From positions 434,001 to 498,000 of the forward strand of contig NZ_JAKLTM010000003.1 in NCBI RefSeq assembly GCF_022012305.1: 64,000 bases of DNA. Direction: 5' to 3'. Below the pieces are notes generated by a model, which made no database searches, was not told where the DNA came from, and saw only the letters and a list, made by a program, of their open reading frames with translations. This DNA is from Ramlibacter paludis (GTDB taxonomy: Bacteria; Pseudomonadota; Gammaproteobacteria; Burkholderiales; Burkholderiaceae_C). The position numbers and the translations under genes are program-made. Shown piece after piece: positions 38,127-48,330 of this stretch (the stretch's first letter is position 1; each line of letters begins with the position of its first letter).

Positions 38127-40484
38127 TCAGAAGCGCTGCAGCAGTCCGCGCGCCAGCGCGTCGAATTCCCCCGCGAGGTCCGCCTCCACCCGCTCGAGGT
38201 CGCCGCCGCTGCGCGCCTGCTCGCGCAAGGCGGCCAGCGTCTCGCGCCGGCCGGCGACGGCGGCGACGATCTCGCTGCGCCAGGCGGCCGGCAGGCTGCC
38301 GTCGGAGGGCGCGAGCCGGTGCGCGACGGACAGATAGGCGGCCAGCATGCGCTCGCAAAGCGCCACCAGCATCTCCTCGTTCAACTGCACCTGCGACTGG
38401 CCGCCCGGGGTGGCGCGATTGCGCAGCGCCGCGGCCACGTAGGCGGCGCCGCCGCCGATCACGGCGCCGAGCGCGGCGGCGGCGCCCAGGGTCAGGCCGC
38501 CGGTGAGCAGGTCGATGCCGGCGCCCATCGCGGCGCCGGTCGCCGCGCCGGCCATGCCGGCCTGCGGGCCGTCCACCGCCTGGTGCATGTCGAAGCCCTC
38601 CTCGGCCCGCACGCCGGCGACCGGTCCGGCCGGCGTCTCCATGCCGTGCAGGCGCACCAGGTCGGCCAGGGCGGCGGCTTCTTCGCCCTGCAGGCGCTGC
38701 AGCAGCGCCTGCGCCGCCGCCTCGCGCGCGCGCTGGCTGGCCTCGCGCTCGTTCGCATCCACCAGGTGCCGCAGGCCCGCCTGCGCGCCCACGATCTCTT
38801 CCCGCTCGCGGGCGGCGCGGATGAACAAGGCGGCCAGCACGCGCATGGATTGCGCGAGCCGCGCTTCGTGCTGCTCGCTCCAGGCATCCGCCAGGCGCGC
38901 GAATCCCGCGCGCTTGCCGGTGGCGAGCCGCGCCGCGATGGCCTCCCGCAGCTGCGGCTCGCGCAGCCAGTGGCCCGCGACCGCTTCGAGGTCGAACACG
39001 TCGGCGGCCAGGCCCTGGCGCTGCACCGCGAGCCGGTAGACCTGCAGGCGCTCGGCGTCGCCGGCCGCATCGGCCAGCACCAGCGCGGGCTGCGCCACCC
39101 AGTGCAGCAGGCGCGTTGCGTGCGCGATGGCCCCGCTGTCCTCGGGCAGCAGCAGCACCAGGTCGCAGTCGGCCAGCGCCGTTTGCAGTTCATCGCCGGC
39201 GTCTCCAGCCGCGGGTGGCGCGCGGAAGCGTCCCAGCAGGTCCTGCAGCCAGGCTTGCGCCGCGCCGGGGCCGCCTTTGTCGCCCGCGGGCGCGGGGGGC
39301 CGGTAGTCCGGCGGGATGTCGAACACGCGCAGCGCGTCGCCCTTGGCCGTCGTCAGCACCGTGCGCGCCAGGCCGCCGCGCGGCGCGCGGTCGCCTGCGG
39401 CCTCGCGCAGCAGCCGCAGCACGAGGTCGCGCGCGCGGCCCGCCGGGGCCAGCAGGCCCAGCGTCACGCGCGCCGGGCTCACCCGGGCAAGCACCTCCAC
39501 GTAATAGGGGTCGCGCAGGTCGATGCCGACCGCGCGCCCGAGGCGGCTGCGGCGCCAGGCGGCCCAGGCAGCGAGCAAGGTCCGGGGCACCAGCACCACC
39601 AGGGCCAGCAGTGCCAGGTACATCCAGACCCAGCGCCGCGCTTCCTCGACGCCGATGGTGGCGTTGGACGCGAAAGCCATGCGCTGCAGGTCGGCCTGGC
39701 TGAACTCGTGGAACGGCAGCAGCGCCACGACCGGCGCGAACAAGGCACTGAGGAAGGCATGCACCTGGCCCAGGTCCAGCAGCGTGCTTTCCCAACCGAC
39801 GCGGTATTGGCGCACCAGCCCGCCCAGGATGATCGAGATGGCAAGCCCCACCGCCCATCCGCCGGCGGTGAGGTGCAGCAATTGCTTGAACCACAACAGC
39901 TGCTGCCGCGAAGTGGCCTGCAGCCATTGCTGGTGGAAACGCGTGGAGACGTCGACACGCAGGCGGCCCGTGCGCTGGCCATGCACCGGCAGGCCCGCCA
40001 TCCAGCGCTGCAGCATGGCGACCAGGCCCTTGCCCTGCCATTTGCCCGGCAGGACCGCGGCCAGCACCAGCAGCAGGTACATGCAGAGGTTCCAGGCCAG
40101 CACGCCGAGCATCGGCGGCGAGAGCATGTTCACCATCTGCGGGTTGTCGATGCGGTCCAGCACCGCGCCACCGATGACGGCCAGCAGCGGCAGGACCCAG
40201 AGGAGCCAGCGCCGCCATGGCTCGGGATCCTGCAAGGCGGCCAGTTGGGGGTTGCGGTTCTCGACCACCGCGAGCAGCTTGCGTGCGCGCTGCTGCAGGT
40301 ATTGCGAGAGGTCGAGATCGGCGGCGGGCGACACCCGACGGCTGGCCTCCAGCGCCTCGCGCTCGAGCTGCTCGCGCTCGACTTCGCTCAGCAGCTTGCC
40401 CTGGACATCGACGTCGTCGATGGCGCGGGCCAGCACCAGGCGCCGGGCGCTGGCTTCGTCGAGGCGGAGCGTGCTGTCTTCCAT
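38127..40484 (-). CDS. Membrane protein, apparent DUF2868-DUF3482 fusion
   Basis: 785 residues. The N-terminal half has about five membrane helices (WLLWVLPLLAVIGGAVLD; LGVLAWNLCMYLLLVLAAVL; LLHLTAGGWAVGLAISIILG; YLALLALVVLVPRTLL) and resembles DUF2868. The C-terminal half ends with a GAGIDLLTGGLTLGAAAALG segment typical of DUF3482 proteins, which normally carry a GTPase domain. A Walker A motif is not visible; the middle (about 360-520) has an LVLLLPEDSGAIAHATRLL stretch where the GTPase would be. So this looks like a single-chain version of a usual two-gene pair with a decayed nucleotide site. Family names from memory. Confidence 0.65.
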   Translation of the reverse strand: MEDSTLRLDEASARRLVLARAIDDVDVQGKLLSEVEREQLEREALEASRRVSPAADLDLSQYLQQRARKLLAVVENRNPQLAALQDPEPWRRWLLWVLPLLAVIGGAVLDRIDNPQMVNMLSPPMLGVLAWNLCMYLLLVLAAVLPGKWQGKGLVAMLQRWMAGLPVHGQRTGRLRVDVSTRFHQQWLQATSRQQLLWFKQLLHLTAGGWAVGLAISIILGGLVRQYRVGWESTLLDLGQVHAFLSALFAPVVALLPFHEFSQADLQRMAFASNATIGVEEARRWVWMYLALLALVVLVPRTLLAAWAAWRRSRLGRAVGIDLRDPYYVEVLARVSPARVTLGLLAPAGRARDLVLRLLREAAGDRAPRGGLARTVLTTAKGDALRVFDIPPDYRPPAPAGDKGGPGAAQAWLQDLLGRFRAPPAAGDAGDELQTALADCDLVLLLPEDSGAIAHATRLLHWVAQPALVLADAAGDAERLQVYRLAVQRQGLAADVFDLEAVAGHWLREPQLREAIAARLATGKRAGFARLADAWSEQHEARLAQSMRVLAALFIRAAREREEIVGAQAGLRHLVDANEREASQRAREAAAQALLQRLQGEEAAALADLVRLHGMETPAGPVAGVRAEEGFDMHQAVDGPQAGMAGAATGAAMGAGIDLLTGGLTLGAAAALGAVIGGGAAYVAAALRNRATPGGQSQVQLNEEMLVALCERMLAAYLSVAHRLAPSDGSLPAAWRSEIVAAVAGRRETLAALREQARSGGDLERVEADLAGEFDALARGLLQRF

Positions 40485-40601
40485 GCTGTAGCGAAGAGTC
40501 TAGGGCCGCCAGCGGGCGCGTGCGCATCGTCACGCGCCGCAGCTGGCCCATCCATCTTCGCACCGGCAGGCGCAGCCGGCTCCGAAGCGGCGGCTAGCGC
40601 A

Positions 40602-40784
40602 TCAGCAGCGGGCCTGGCGCAGGAAGCGCCGGACATTGTCGGGGTCGTGCCCCACGTAGGTGACGGCGTGTTCCAGCTCGGCTTCGCTGCAGCTGAGCCA
40701 GTTGCACCAGTTCTGCCGTTCCCACCGGGGTTCCAGGTGGATCAGCAGTTGCTCATTGGCGGACTTGTTGGCGTCTTCGGACAT
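40602..40784 (-). CDS. DUF3606 domain protein
   Basis: 60 residues from the ATG at 40784, with AAGGAGG upstream. IHLEPRWERQNWCNWLSCSE then AELEHAVTYVGHDPDNVRRFL matches the DUF3606 pattern (strand, helix with a central Gly-x-D and final Leu), which is widespread in stress-associated small proteins. The longer open frame adds a region without sense. Function unknown. Confidence 0.82.
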   Translation of the reverse strand: MSEDANKSANEQLLIHLEPRWERQNWCNWLSCSEAELEHAVTYVGHDPDNVRRFLRQARC

Positions 40785-40886
40785 GGTGCTTGCCTCCTTT
40801 TGCCTATGCTTCCAGAGTAGGCGGGCGGACTCGGAAGCGCGGCAAGACAAGGCACCTGCGCGCCGTGCGACCACGTGTTTGCCGGG

Positions 40887-40893
40887 TGTAGGA
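40887..40893 (-). promoter_or_regulatory. TCCTACA box upstream of the DUF3606 gene
   Basis: Exact heptamer on the minus strand in context GGGTCCTACACCCGG, 103 bases before the start codon. It has the longest spacer of the set, so it is a weaker assignment. Confidence 0.3.
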
Positions 40894-40971
40894 CCCGTAG
40901 CGGCCGGGTTATGGGCAAAGCGCCCATGGCCACGTAACGAAAGGGTTACCTGCAGCCGCTAAGATGCGCCG

Positions 40972-41595
40972 ATGTTGAAGAAACCCCTGCTCCTCCTTTC
41001 GCTGGTCGCCGCGTGCACGCTGGCCCAAGCGCAATCCACCCCGGCCAAGAAGGCCCTCGTCGAACGCATCCTCAAGGTGCAGCAGGCCGGCATCGAGCAG
41101 CTGGCGCGCGACCTCGCCAAGCAGCCGGCCAACGAGCTCCTGGGCAGCGCCATCGAATTCGTCCAGACCCAGGTGCCCGCGGACAAGCGCGAGGCCATGG
41201 CCAAGGGCCTGCAGGAAGACGGCGACAAGTACCTGGCCGACGCCTACCCGCTGGTGCGCGAACGCGCCCTGAAGCTCGCCCCGACGACCGTGGGCGCCTT
41301 GCTGGAAGAGAAGTTCACCGAAGACGAACTGAAGCAGGTCGCCGTCATGCTCGAAGCGCCCGTGTACCTGAAGTTCCAGGGCCTCGGCGGCGACATGCAG
41401 CGCGCGCTGGTGAACAAGCTGGTGCCGGAACTCAAGCCGCAGATGGAGCCCAAGCTGCGCGCCCTGGATGCGGCCATCGCCAAGCGCCTGGGTGTGCAGG
41501 CTGCCCTGGGCGGCAACGGGGGCGCCTCGGCCCCGGGCGCCGCGGCGCCCGTCGCTCCGGCCGCTCCCGCCGCCAGGCCCGCGCCCAAGAAGTAA
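40972..41595 (+). CDS. Periplasmic DUF2059 protein
   Basis: 207 residues with a signal peptide (MLKKPLLLLSLVAACTLAQAQ). VERILKVQQAGIEQLARDL at about 30-48 and EKFTEDELKQVAVMLEAPVYLKFQGLG near 110-135 are the two helices that define DUF2059. The C-terminus is a Pro/Ala-rich tail. An exported helical protein of unknown function. Its stop lies within an A-run that is the T-tract of a minus-strand terminator. Confidence 0.85.
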   Translation: MLKKPLLLLSLVAACTLAQAQSTPAKKALVERILKVQQAGIEQLARDLAKQPANELLGSAIEFVQTQVPADKREAMAKGLQEDGDKYLADAYPLVRERALKLAPTTVGALLEEKFTEDELKQVAVMLEAPVYLKFQGLGGDMQRALVNKLVPELKPQMEPKLRALDAAIAKRLGVQAALGGNGGASAPGAAAPVAPAAPAARPAPKK

Positions 41596-41625
41596 AAAAA
41601 AGGGGACGGCCCGCAGGCCGCCCCC
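41594..41625 (-). terminator. Intrinsic terminator of the FtsH-like gene
   Basis: Read on the minus strand after the stop at 41651: a hairpin with 9 pairs (GGGG and CGGCC arms broken by one A/C mismatch, loop of 4) at 41602-41625 followed by eight T. The T tract overlaps the stop codon of the DUF2059 gene. Confidence 0.85.
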
Positions 41626-41650
41626 GTTCCGCCCCGCTCTATGAATTCGT

Positions 41651-43804
41651 CTAGGCCGCCGCGTCCGGCGCCGGCGCGTTCGCGGTGCCGTTCAGGCCGA
41701 CGCGCGAATCGAAGCTGAAACAGGCCGCCTCGAAGGAGCGGATCTCGAACAGCGCTTCCTTCAGGCTCATCTCGCCCGCGTCCATCAGCTTGCCGGCCAG
41801 GTGCTCGGTCAGCGGCTTCTGGCGCGCCAGCAGGGCCTTGGTCTCGCCGTAGAGGCGCTCGCTCTGCAGCTCCATGATGGAGCGCGTTTCCTCGTCGACC
41901 GTGCGCGAGCCGTTGTCGTTCAGCGCGCCGAAGTTCAGGCGCGTCTTGCGGTACATGCCCATCTCGGCCACCGCGTGGTGCAGCAGCTTGGTGACGCGCG
42001 TGATGTCGTTGTGGGCGCCGTTGGTGGTGCCCTCCTCGCCGAAGAACAGTTCCTCGTTCGCCATGCCGCCCAGCAGCACGCGCACGTCGTGCTCGATGTC
42101 GGCCTTGGTCTTCAGCAGGTTGGAGCCCTGCTTGTGGAAGACGAAGCCCAGCGCGTTGTTGCGCGGGTTGGCCTTCAGCGAGATCTTGATGGTCTTCATC
42201 TCGCTTTGCAGCTTTTCCCAGTCGCCGCCGGCGCGCTTGCGCTCCAGGTCGAAGTCGACCAGGAAGTGGCCCCACTCGTGGATGGCGATGATGCGGCGGT
42301 CCCGCTCGCGCTCCTTCGTGGTGTTGGCGTTGACGTTGCCGACCAGCACGCGCTCGGCGGCCTGCATCAGCGTGTCGGCATCGATCATCTCGCCGGCCTG
42401 CACGGCGCTGATGCCGGCCTGGTTGACGATGGTCTCGAGGTCGGCCGGGCTGCGGCCCTCGGTGATCTCGACGAAGTGGCGCAGGTCCATCTCGTGCGCC
42501 ACCTTGTCGGCGCGCTGGTCGAGATAGTGGCCGATGATGGCGCGGCGCTCTTCCTTGTTCGGCAGGCGGAAGTCCACCTTCATCTGGAAGCGGCGCAGCA
42601 TCGCCTCGTCCATCGGCATGGATTCGTGGTTGAAGTTCGAGGCGACGATCCAGATGATCTCGGCGTCGGCCTTGGTGCGCACGCCATCCAGGATGGCCAG
42701 CAGCATGTTCTGCGTGTCGTCGTCGAACTTGCGGTGGCCGCCGCGCTTCATGAACAGGTCCTGCGCCTCGTCCAGGAACACGATGCAGCGCTTGCGGCGC
42801 TTGGCCATCGTGGAGATGCGCGCCAGCGTGTTCGAGCCGCCGGCCACGTAGCCGGTCTCGAGGTTGGCCGCCGAGTGGAACAGGATCGGCAGGTTCAGCT
42901 CCTTGGCCAGGTAGCTGGCGAGCTTGGTCTTGCCGGTGCCGGCCGGGCCGCTGAACATCACGTTGAACGGCTTGTTGATGCCGTACTCGGCGTACGCGGC
43001 GCGGCGCTCGTACTGGTCCTTGATCTGGCGGACTTCGCTCTTGATGTCGTCCATGCCGACCAGGTCGTCGATGGAGCCGTGCACCTGGTTGGGTTCGATG
43101 AAGCGCAGCGACTTGAACTGGCCCTTGAGGTGGAAGGCCAGGAAGCCGAGCAGGCCGAGCGTCAGCGCGGCCGACAGCACGCCGCTCACGCCGGCCTTCC
43201 AGCCGTCCTTCTCGGACTGCGGGCGGGCGCCGGCAAAGCGCTCGTCCAGCTTCTCCAGCATGTCGGCGCTGCTCGCGGTGAGTTCGCCGCGCGGGATGAA
43301 CACCAGCTTGGCGCCCCAGGGGGCGCTGACCGCCTTGTCCGCGAAGATCTTGGTCTCCATGTCGCTCGGGTAGTAGGCGTACTGCTTGCCCTGCGACTCG
43401 ATCAGCAGGATGCGCTCGGAGATGTTCCACATCAGCGGCTTGTAGATCACCGTGATGCGGTCGACCGGGCGGCTTTCCAGGAAGCCGAGCACCGAACCGG
43501 TGCCGAAGACGACGGGCAGGCTTTCGTTGAGCGTCCACATGGCGTCGCTGCCCGAGGCGCCGGCCATGGCCTTGACCTGTTCGGCGACCGCGGCCTGGCG
43601 CTGCCAGAGCACGAAGGAATAGGAGCCGGTCACCGGGATCAGGATGGCGACGGCGACGACCAGCATCTTGACGGCGGTCGACTGGATGCCGAACCAGTCC
43701 TGCAGGCGGGTGGCGATTTTCTTGATGGCGAGCCAGGGGCTCGGGGTGGCCGCGGAGCCGCCGCCGGATTCGGCTGCGTCTTCGTTGGCGGACAGATCGG
43801 ACAT
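41651..43804 (-). CDS. FtsH-like membrane AAA+ zinc metalloprotease
   Basis: 717 residues from the ATG at 43804; longer frames are rejected. Membrane helices at about 40-65 and 205-230 enclose a periplasmic part. The AAA core has Walker A FSGPAGTGKTKLAS, Walker B CIVFLDEAQD (a Gln-Asp pair instead of the usual IDA), sensor 1 WIVASNFNHE, and MDEAMLRRFQMKVDF as the arginine-finger region. The peptidase has H509-E-W-G-H513 (HEAGH in FtsH) in AIHEWGHFL and an M41-type helix NDITRVTKLLHHAVAEMGM. It probably degrades membrane or damaged proteins. It differs from housekeeping FtsH in length and Walker B, so is likely an accessory paralogue. Confidence 0.9.
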   Translation of the reverse strand: MSDLSANEDAAESGGGSAATPSPWLAIKKIATRLQDWFGIQSTAVKMLVVAVAILIPVTGSYSFVLWQRQAAVAEQVKAMAGASGSDAMWTLNESLPVVFGTGSVLGFLESRPVDRITVIYKPLMWNISERILLIESQGKQYAYYPSDMETKIFADKAVSAPWGAKLVFIPRGELTASSADMLEKLDERFAGARPQSEKDGWKAGVSGVLSAALTLGLLGFLAFHLKGQFKSLRFIEPNQVHGSIDDLVGMDDIKSEVRQIKDQYERRAAYAEYGINKPFNVMFSGPAGTGKTKLASYLAKELNLPILFHSAANLETGYVAGGSNTLARISTMAKRRKRCIVFLDEAQDLFMKRGGHRKFDDDTQNMLLAILDGVRTKADAEIIWIVASNFNHESMPMDEAMLRRFQMKVDFRLPNKEERRAIIGHYLDQRADKVAHEMDLRHFVEITEGRSPADLETIVNQAGISAVQAGEMIDADTLMQAAERVLVGNVNANTTKERERDRRIIAIHEWGHFLVDFDLERKRAGGDWEKLQSEMKTIKISLKANPRNNALGFVFHKQGSNLLKTKADIEHDVRVLLGGMANEELFFGEEGTTNGAHNDITRVTKLLHHAVAEMGMYRKTRLNFGALNDNGSRTVDEETRSIMELQSERLYGETKALLARQKPLTEHLAGKLMDAGEMSLKEALFEIRSFEAACFSFDSRVGLNGTANAPAPDAAA

Positions 43805-43902
43805 GGTGTTCCCGTTGTCATGGCCCTTGCCCCCCAGCGGGCGCAAGCTGCCGAAAATTGTCAGAGCGGCCCACGGCTGAAAGGGCCCTCTTGTCAGAGT
43901 CA

Positions 43903-43909
43903 TCCTACA
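43903..43909 (+). promoter_or_regulatory. TCCTACA box in the FtsH-like/IlvD gap
   Basis: Exact heptamer about 125 bases before the first terminator hairpin. If it marks a promoter, it would drive a short RNA, not the dehydratase directly. Confidence 0.35.
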
Positions 43910-44081
43910 GAAAGGGTTCCCGGCAGGCGAGTTCAAAAAACCGCGGTTACCGGTGCAGGCTGGGCGTCGTGACAAATTCACGAAAGGGGCCGTTGCCATT
44001 TCGCACCAACCCGCTGGGTGAACAGGGGATCGGGAACCCGGCACGGCTTATGCAATCCAACCGACCAGCCGGGTTCTTTTT
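43910..44081 (+). ncRNA. Candidate small RNA or leader ending at an intrinsic terminator
   Basis: The 357-base gap 43805-44161 has no credible ORF. Its terminal hairpin is GAACCCGGC (44034-44042) pairing with GCCGGGTTC (44068-44076), an inner CGG/CCG helix, and TTTTT at 44077-44081. Start point is unknown; I set it after the TCCTACA box. Whether it is an independent sRNA or a leader of the dehydratase is not decided. Confidence 0.4.
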
Positions 44082-44103
44082 CAAGTTTCTTTCCCGGCTA
44101 TTT

Positions 44104-44139
44104 ATCCCCCTGGGGCTTCAATGCACAGGGGGATTTTTT
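44104..44139 (+). terminator. Second terminator before the dehydratase gene
   Basis: ATCCCCCTG (44104-44112) pairs perfectly with CAGGGGGAT (44126-44134), loop 13, then TTTTT. It lies 28 bases after the first hairpin and 22 bases before the dehydratase ATG, so any message reaching the gene must pass it or start after it. Confidence 0.75.
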
Positions 44140-44161
44140 ATTGTCGCTGCGAAGCGATGCC

Positions 44162-45904
<1,743 letters not shown>

Positions 45905-45912
45905 CCTTGCAT

Positions 45913-45980
45913 GGTGGGGTCGCTGCGCGAACCCACCCTACGCGGGCTTTGTAGGGTGGGTTCGCGCCAGCGACCCCACC
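45913..45980. repeat. Palindromic REP-like element with GTAGGGTGGGTT arms
   Basis: A 29-base left arm (45913-45941) and a 30-base right arm (45951-45980) are inverted copies that differ by one extra G, around a 9-base loop. The element ends just after the dehydratase stop and runs into the 3' end of the LysR gene, supplying its last 11 residues (SLARTHPTKPA) and its TAG stop. It can form a long hairpin for both convergent transcripts. Confidence 0.75.
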
Positions 45981-46810
45981 GCGCCCCAGAACTCCTCCGC
46001 GTACACGCCCAGCGGCGCCGGATCGCGATACAGCCGCACCTCCAGCGGAATCCGCCACTGTCCCGGCCCTCGCAGCTGCAAGCGGCCGGCTGCGATCTCT
46101 TCGCGCACCAGCGTCTCGGGCAGCCACGCCAGCCCCCGCCCTTCCAGCGCCATCCCCTTCAGCACCGACGCCAGGTGCGCGGTAAACACCGTCTGCCAGC
46201 CGGCCAGCTCCGGCCCCAGCGCGCCGCGCACGATCCGCCCCAGCCCCGACTCTTCGCTGAACGCCAGCAAGGCCTTCTCCGGCGCGCCCGGCGCAGCCAC
46301 CGGCAGCAGCTCGTCGCGCCCGACGACCACCGACGGCGTTCCGGCCTCTTCGAGCGCGCCACCCGCCGCATGCGCCACCACGAACTGCACCTGGCGCTGG
46401 GCCAGCAACGCCTCGCAACGCTGCAGCACGTCGGACTCCAGCCGGATCGGGCCGCCCTGCGTGTAGGCCTGCAAGGTCTGCAGCCAGCCGGGCACGAAGC
46501 TGAAGGACAAAGCGTGCGTGGCCGCGATGCGCAAGGTCCCCGCGCTGGCTTGCGCCACGGCCCGCACCTCGGATGGCAGGCGCGCCACGCGACCCAGCAG
46601 CTGCTCGGCCTGCGGCCGCAGCCATTCGCCGGCCGCCGTCAGGCGCGCCGGCTGCGAGCTGCGGTCGAACAGGTCCGCGCCCAGCCATTCCTCCAGCGCG
46701 CGGATGCGGCGGCTGAAGGCCGGCTGCGTCATGTGGCGCTCCTCGGCGGCGCGCGAGAAGTTGCCGCTGCCGGCAAGGGCGAGGAAGTCCTCCAGCCAGG
46801 AGAGGTTCAT
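45938..46810 (-). CDS. LysR family regulator, divergent from D-tartrate dehydratase
   Basis: 290 residues from the ATG at 46810 (MNLSWLEDFLALAGSGNFSRAAEERHMTQ, with helix-turn-helix PAFSRRIRALEEWLGADLF). The sensor domain follows (TLRIAATHALSFSFVPGWLQ; ELLPVAAPGAPEKALLAF). It faces tarD with a 95-base gap, so it probably controls tarD and perhaps the dehydratase in response to a hydroxy acid. Its C-terminus is encoded by a repeat element, so the last residues are unlikely to be under strong selection. Confidence 0.88.
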   Translation of the reverse strand: MNLSWLEDFLALAGSGNFSRAAEERHMTQPAFSRRIRALEEWLGADLFDRSSQPARLTAAGEWLRPQAEQLLGRVARLPSEVRAVAQASAGTLRIAATHALSFSFVPGWLQTLQAYTQGGPIRLESDVLQRCEALLAQRQVQFVVAHAAGGALEEAGTPSVVVGRDELLPVAAPGAPEKALLAFSEESGLGRIVRGALGPELAGWQTVFTAHLASVLKGMALEGRGLAWLPETLVREEIAAGRLQLRGPGQWRIPLEVRLYRDPAPLGVYAEEFWGAVGSLARTHPTKPA

Positions 46811-46905
46811 GGGCAGTGCCGTGGCGGCATCGAAGTCAAGAAAACAGGCATTGGCCGGAAAGCGGCGGGCGCGCGAAGATCGCGCCCTGCCCACCAGGAG
46901 TGACC

Positions 46906-48069
46906 ATGAAGATCGTCGAGATCCGCGAAAAGACCGTTCCCATCAGTTCCCCGATCCGCAATGCCTACATCGACTTTAGCAAGATGACGCTGAGCCTCGT
47001 CGCCGTGATCACCGACGTGGTCCGCGACGGCAAGCCGGTGGTGGGCTACGGCTTCAACTCCAACGGCCGCTACGGCCAGGGCATGCTGATGCGCGAACGC
47101 TTCCTGCCGCGCATCGCCGAAGCGGCGCCCGACTCCCTGCTCGACGCGCGCGGCATCCTGGATCCGCACAAGGTCTGGGACACCATGTTCAAGAACGAGA
47201 AGCCCGGCGGCCACGGCGAGCGCTCGGTCGCGATCGGCACCATCGACATGGCGGTGTGGGACGCGGTGGCCAAGATCGAGAACAAGCCGCTGTTCCAGCT
47301 GCTGGCCGACCGTTACGGCAACGGCACCGTCAACCGCAAGGTCTTCGTCTATGCCGCCGGCGGCTACTACTACCCCGGCAAGGACGACAGGCAGCTGAAG
47401 GACGAGATGCGCAGCTACCTCGATCGCGGCTACTCGGTGGTCAAGATGAAGATCGGCGGCGCCTCGCTGGACGACGACCTGCGCCGCATCGACTCGGTGC
47501 TGTCCATCCTGCAGGACGGCCAGCGCCTGTGCGTGGACGCCAACGGCCGCTTCGACCTCGACACCGCCATTGCCTATGCCAAGGCCCTCTCCCAGTACAA
47601 CCTGTTCTGGTACGAGGAAGCCGGCGACCCGCTGGACTTCGAGCTGCAGGCCGCCCTGCGCAACTACTACAAGAACCCGATGGCGACCGGCGAGAACCTG
47701 TTCTCCATGCAGGACGCGCGCAACCTCGTTCGCTACGGCGGCATGCGGCCGGACCGCGACTGGCTGCAGTTCGACTGCGCCCTCTCGTACGGGCTGGTGG
47801 AATACCTGCGCACGCTGGAGATGCTGAAGCAGCACGGCTGGTCGGCCAGCCGCTGCGTGCCGCATGGCGGTCACCAGATGTCGCTGAACATCGCCGCCGG
47901 CCTCGGCCTGGGCGGCAACGAGTCCTATCCGGACCTGTTCCAGCCTTACGGCGGCTTCCCCGACGGCGTGAAGGTGGAGAACAGCTACGTGACCATGCCG
48001 GACCTGCCCGGCATCGGCTTCGAAGGCAAGAGCGACCTGATCCGGCAGATGCGCGCACTCTCGGACTGA
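46906..48069 (+). CDS. tarD: D(-)-tartrate dehydratase, enolase superfamily
   Basis: 387 residues from the ATG at 46906 with AGGAG upstream. It matches Bradyrhizobium TarD almost motif by motif, as I recall: KPGGHGERSVAIGTIDMAVWD, VVKMKIGG (catalytic Lys), the metal ligands in VDANGRF, FWYEEAGDPLD and ATGENLF, and CVPHGGHQMSLNIAAGLGLGG with the catalytic His. It converts D-tartrate to oxaloacetate with Mg2+. It is divergent from a LysR regulator. Confidence 0.92.
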   Translation: MKIVEIREKTVPISSPIRNAYIDFSKMTLSLVAVITDVVRDGKPVVGYGFNSNGRYGQGMLMRERFLPRIAEAAPDSLLDARGILDPHKVWDTMFKNEKPGGHGERSVAIGTIDMAVWDAVAKIENKPLFQLLADRYGNGTVNRKVFVYAAGGYYYPGKDDRQLKDEMRSYLDRGYSVVKMKIGGASLDDDLRRIDSVLSILQDGQRLCVDANGRFDLDTAIAYAKALSQYNLFWYEEAGDPLDFELQAALRNYYKNPMATGENLFSMQDARNLVRYGGMRPDRDWLQFDCALSYGLVEYLRTLEMLKQHGWSASRCVPHGGHQMSLNIAAGLGLGGNESYPDLFQPYGGFPDGVKVENSYVTMPDLPGIGFEGKSDLIRQMRALSD

Positions 48070-48330
48070 CGCGCGAGCGCATCGCAAGGGGGCGCGGAAG
48101 GAAAATACCTAGGCCCCCTAGCCCTTTCCTTCTTCGGCCCGCGCAAGCCACCGCTCGTTCGCGCGAATCGACCGTTGGCCCCGCTCCAGCGGTATCGGCG
48201 GTGAGCAGATGTCAGCAGTGCGCAATCGCTCGTGACAACTCGGGGCCCTGGCCGCGGCCGCGCGCTTGCCGCTTTCACGCTTTCCTTCCTACATTCCGCC
48301 CCAACAAGCGAAGAAGGGAAGGGAGTGGCA

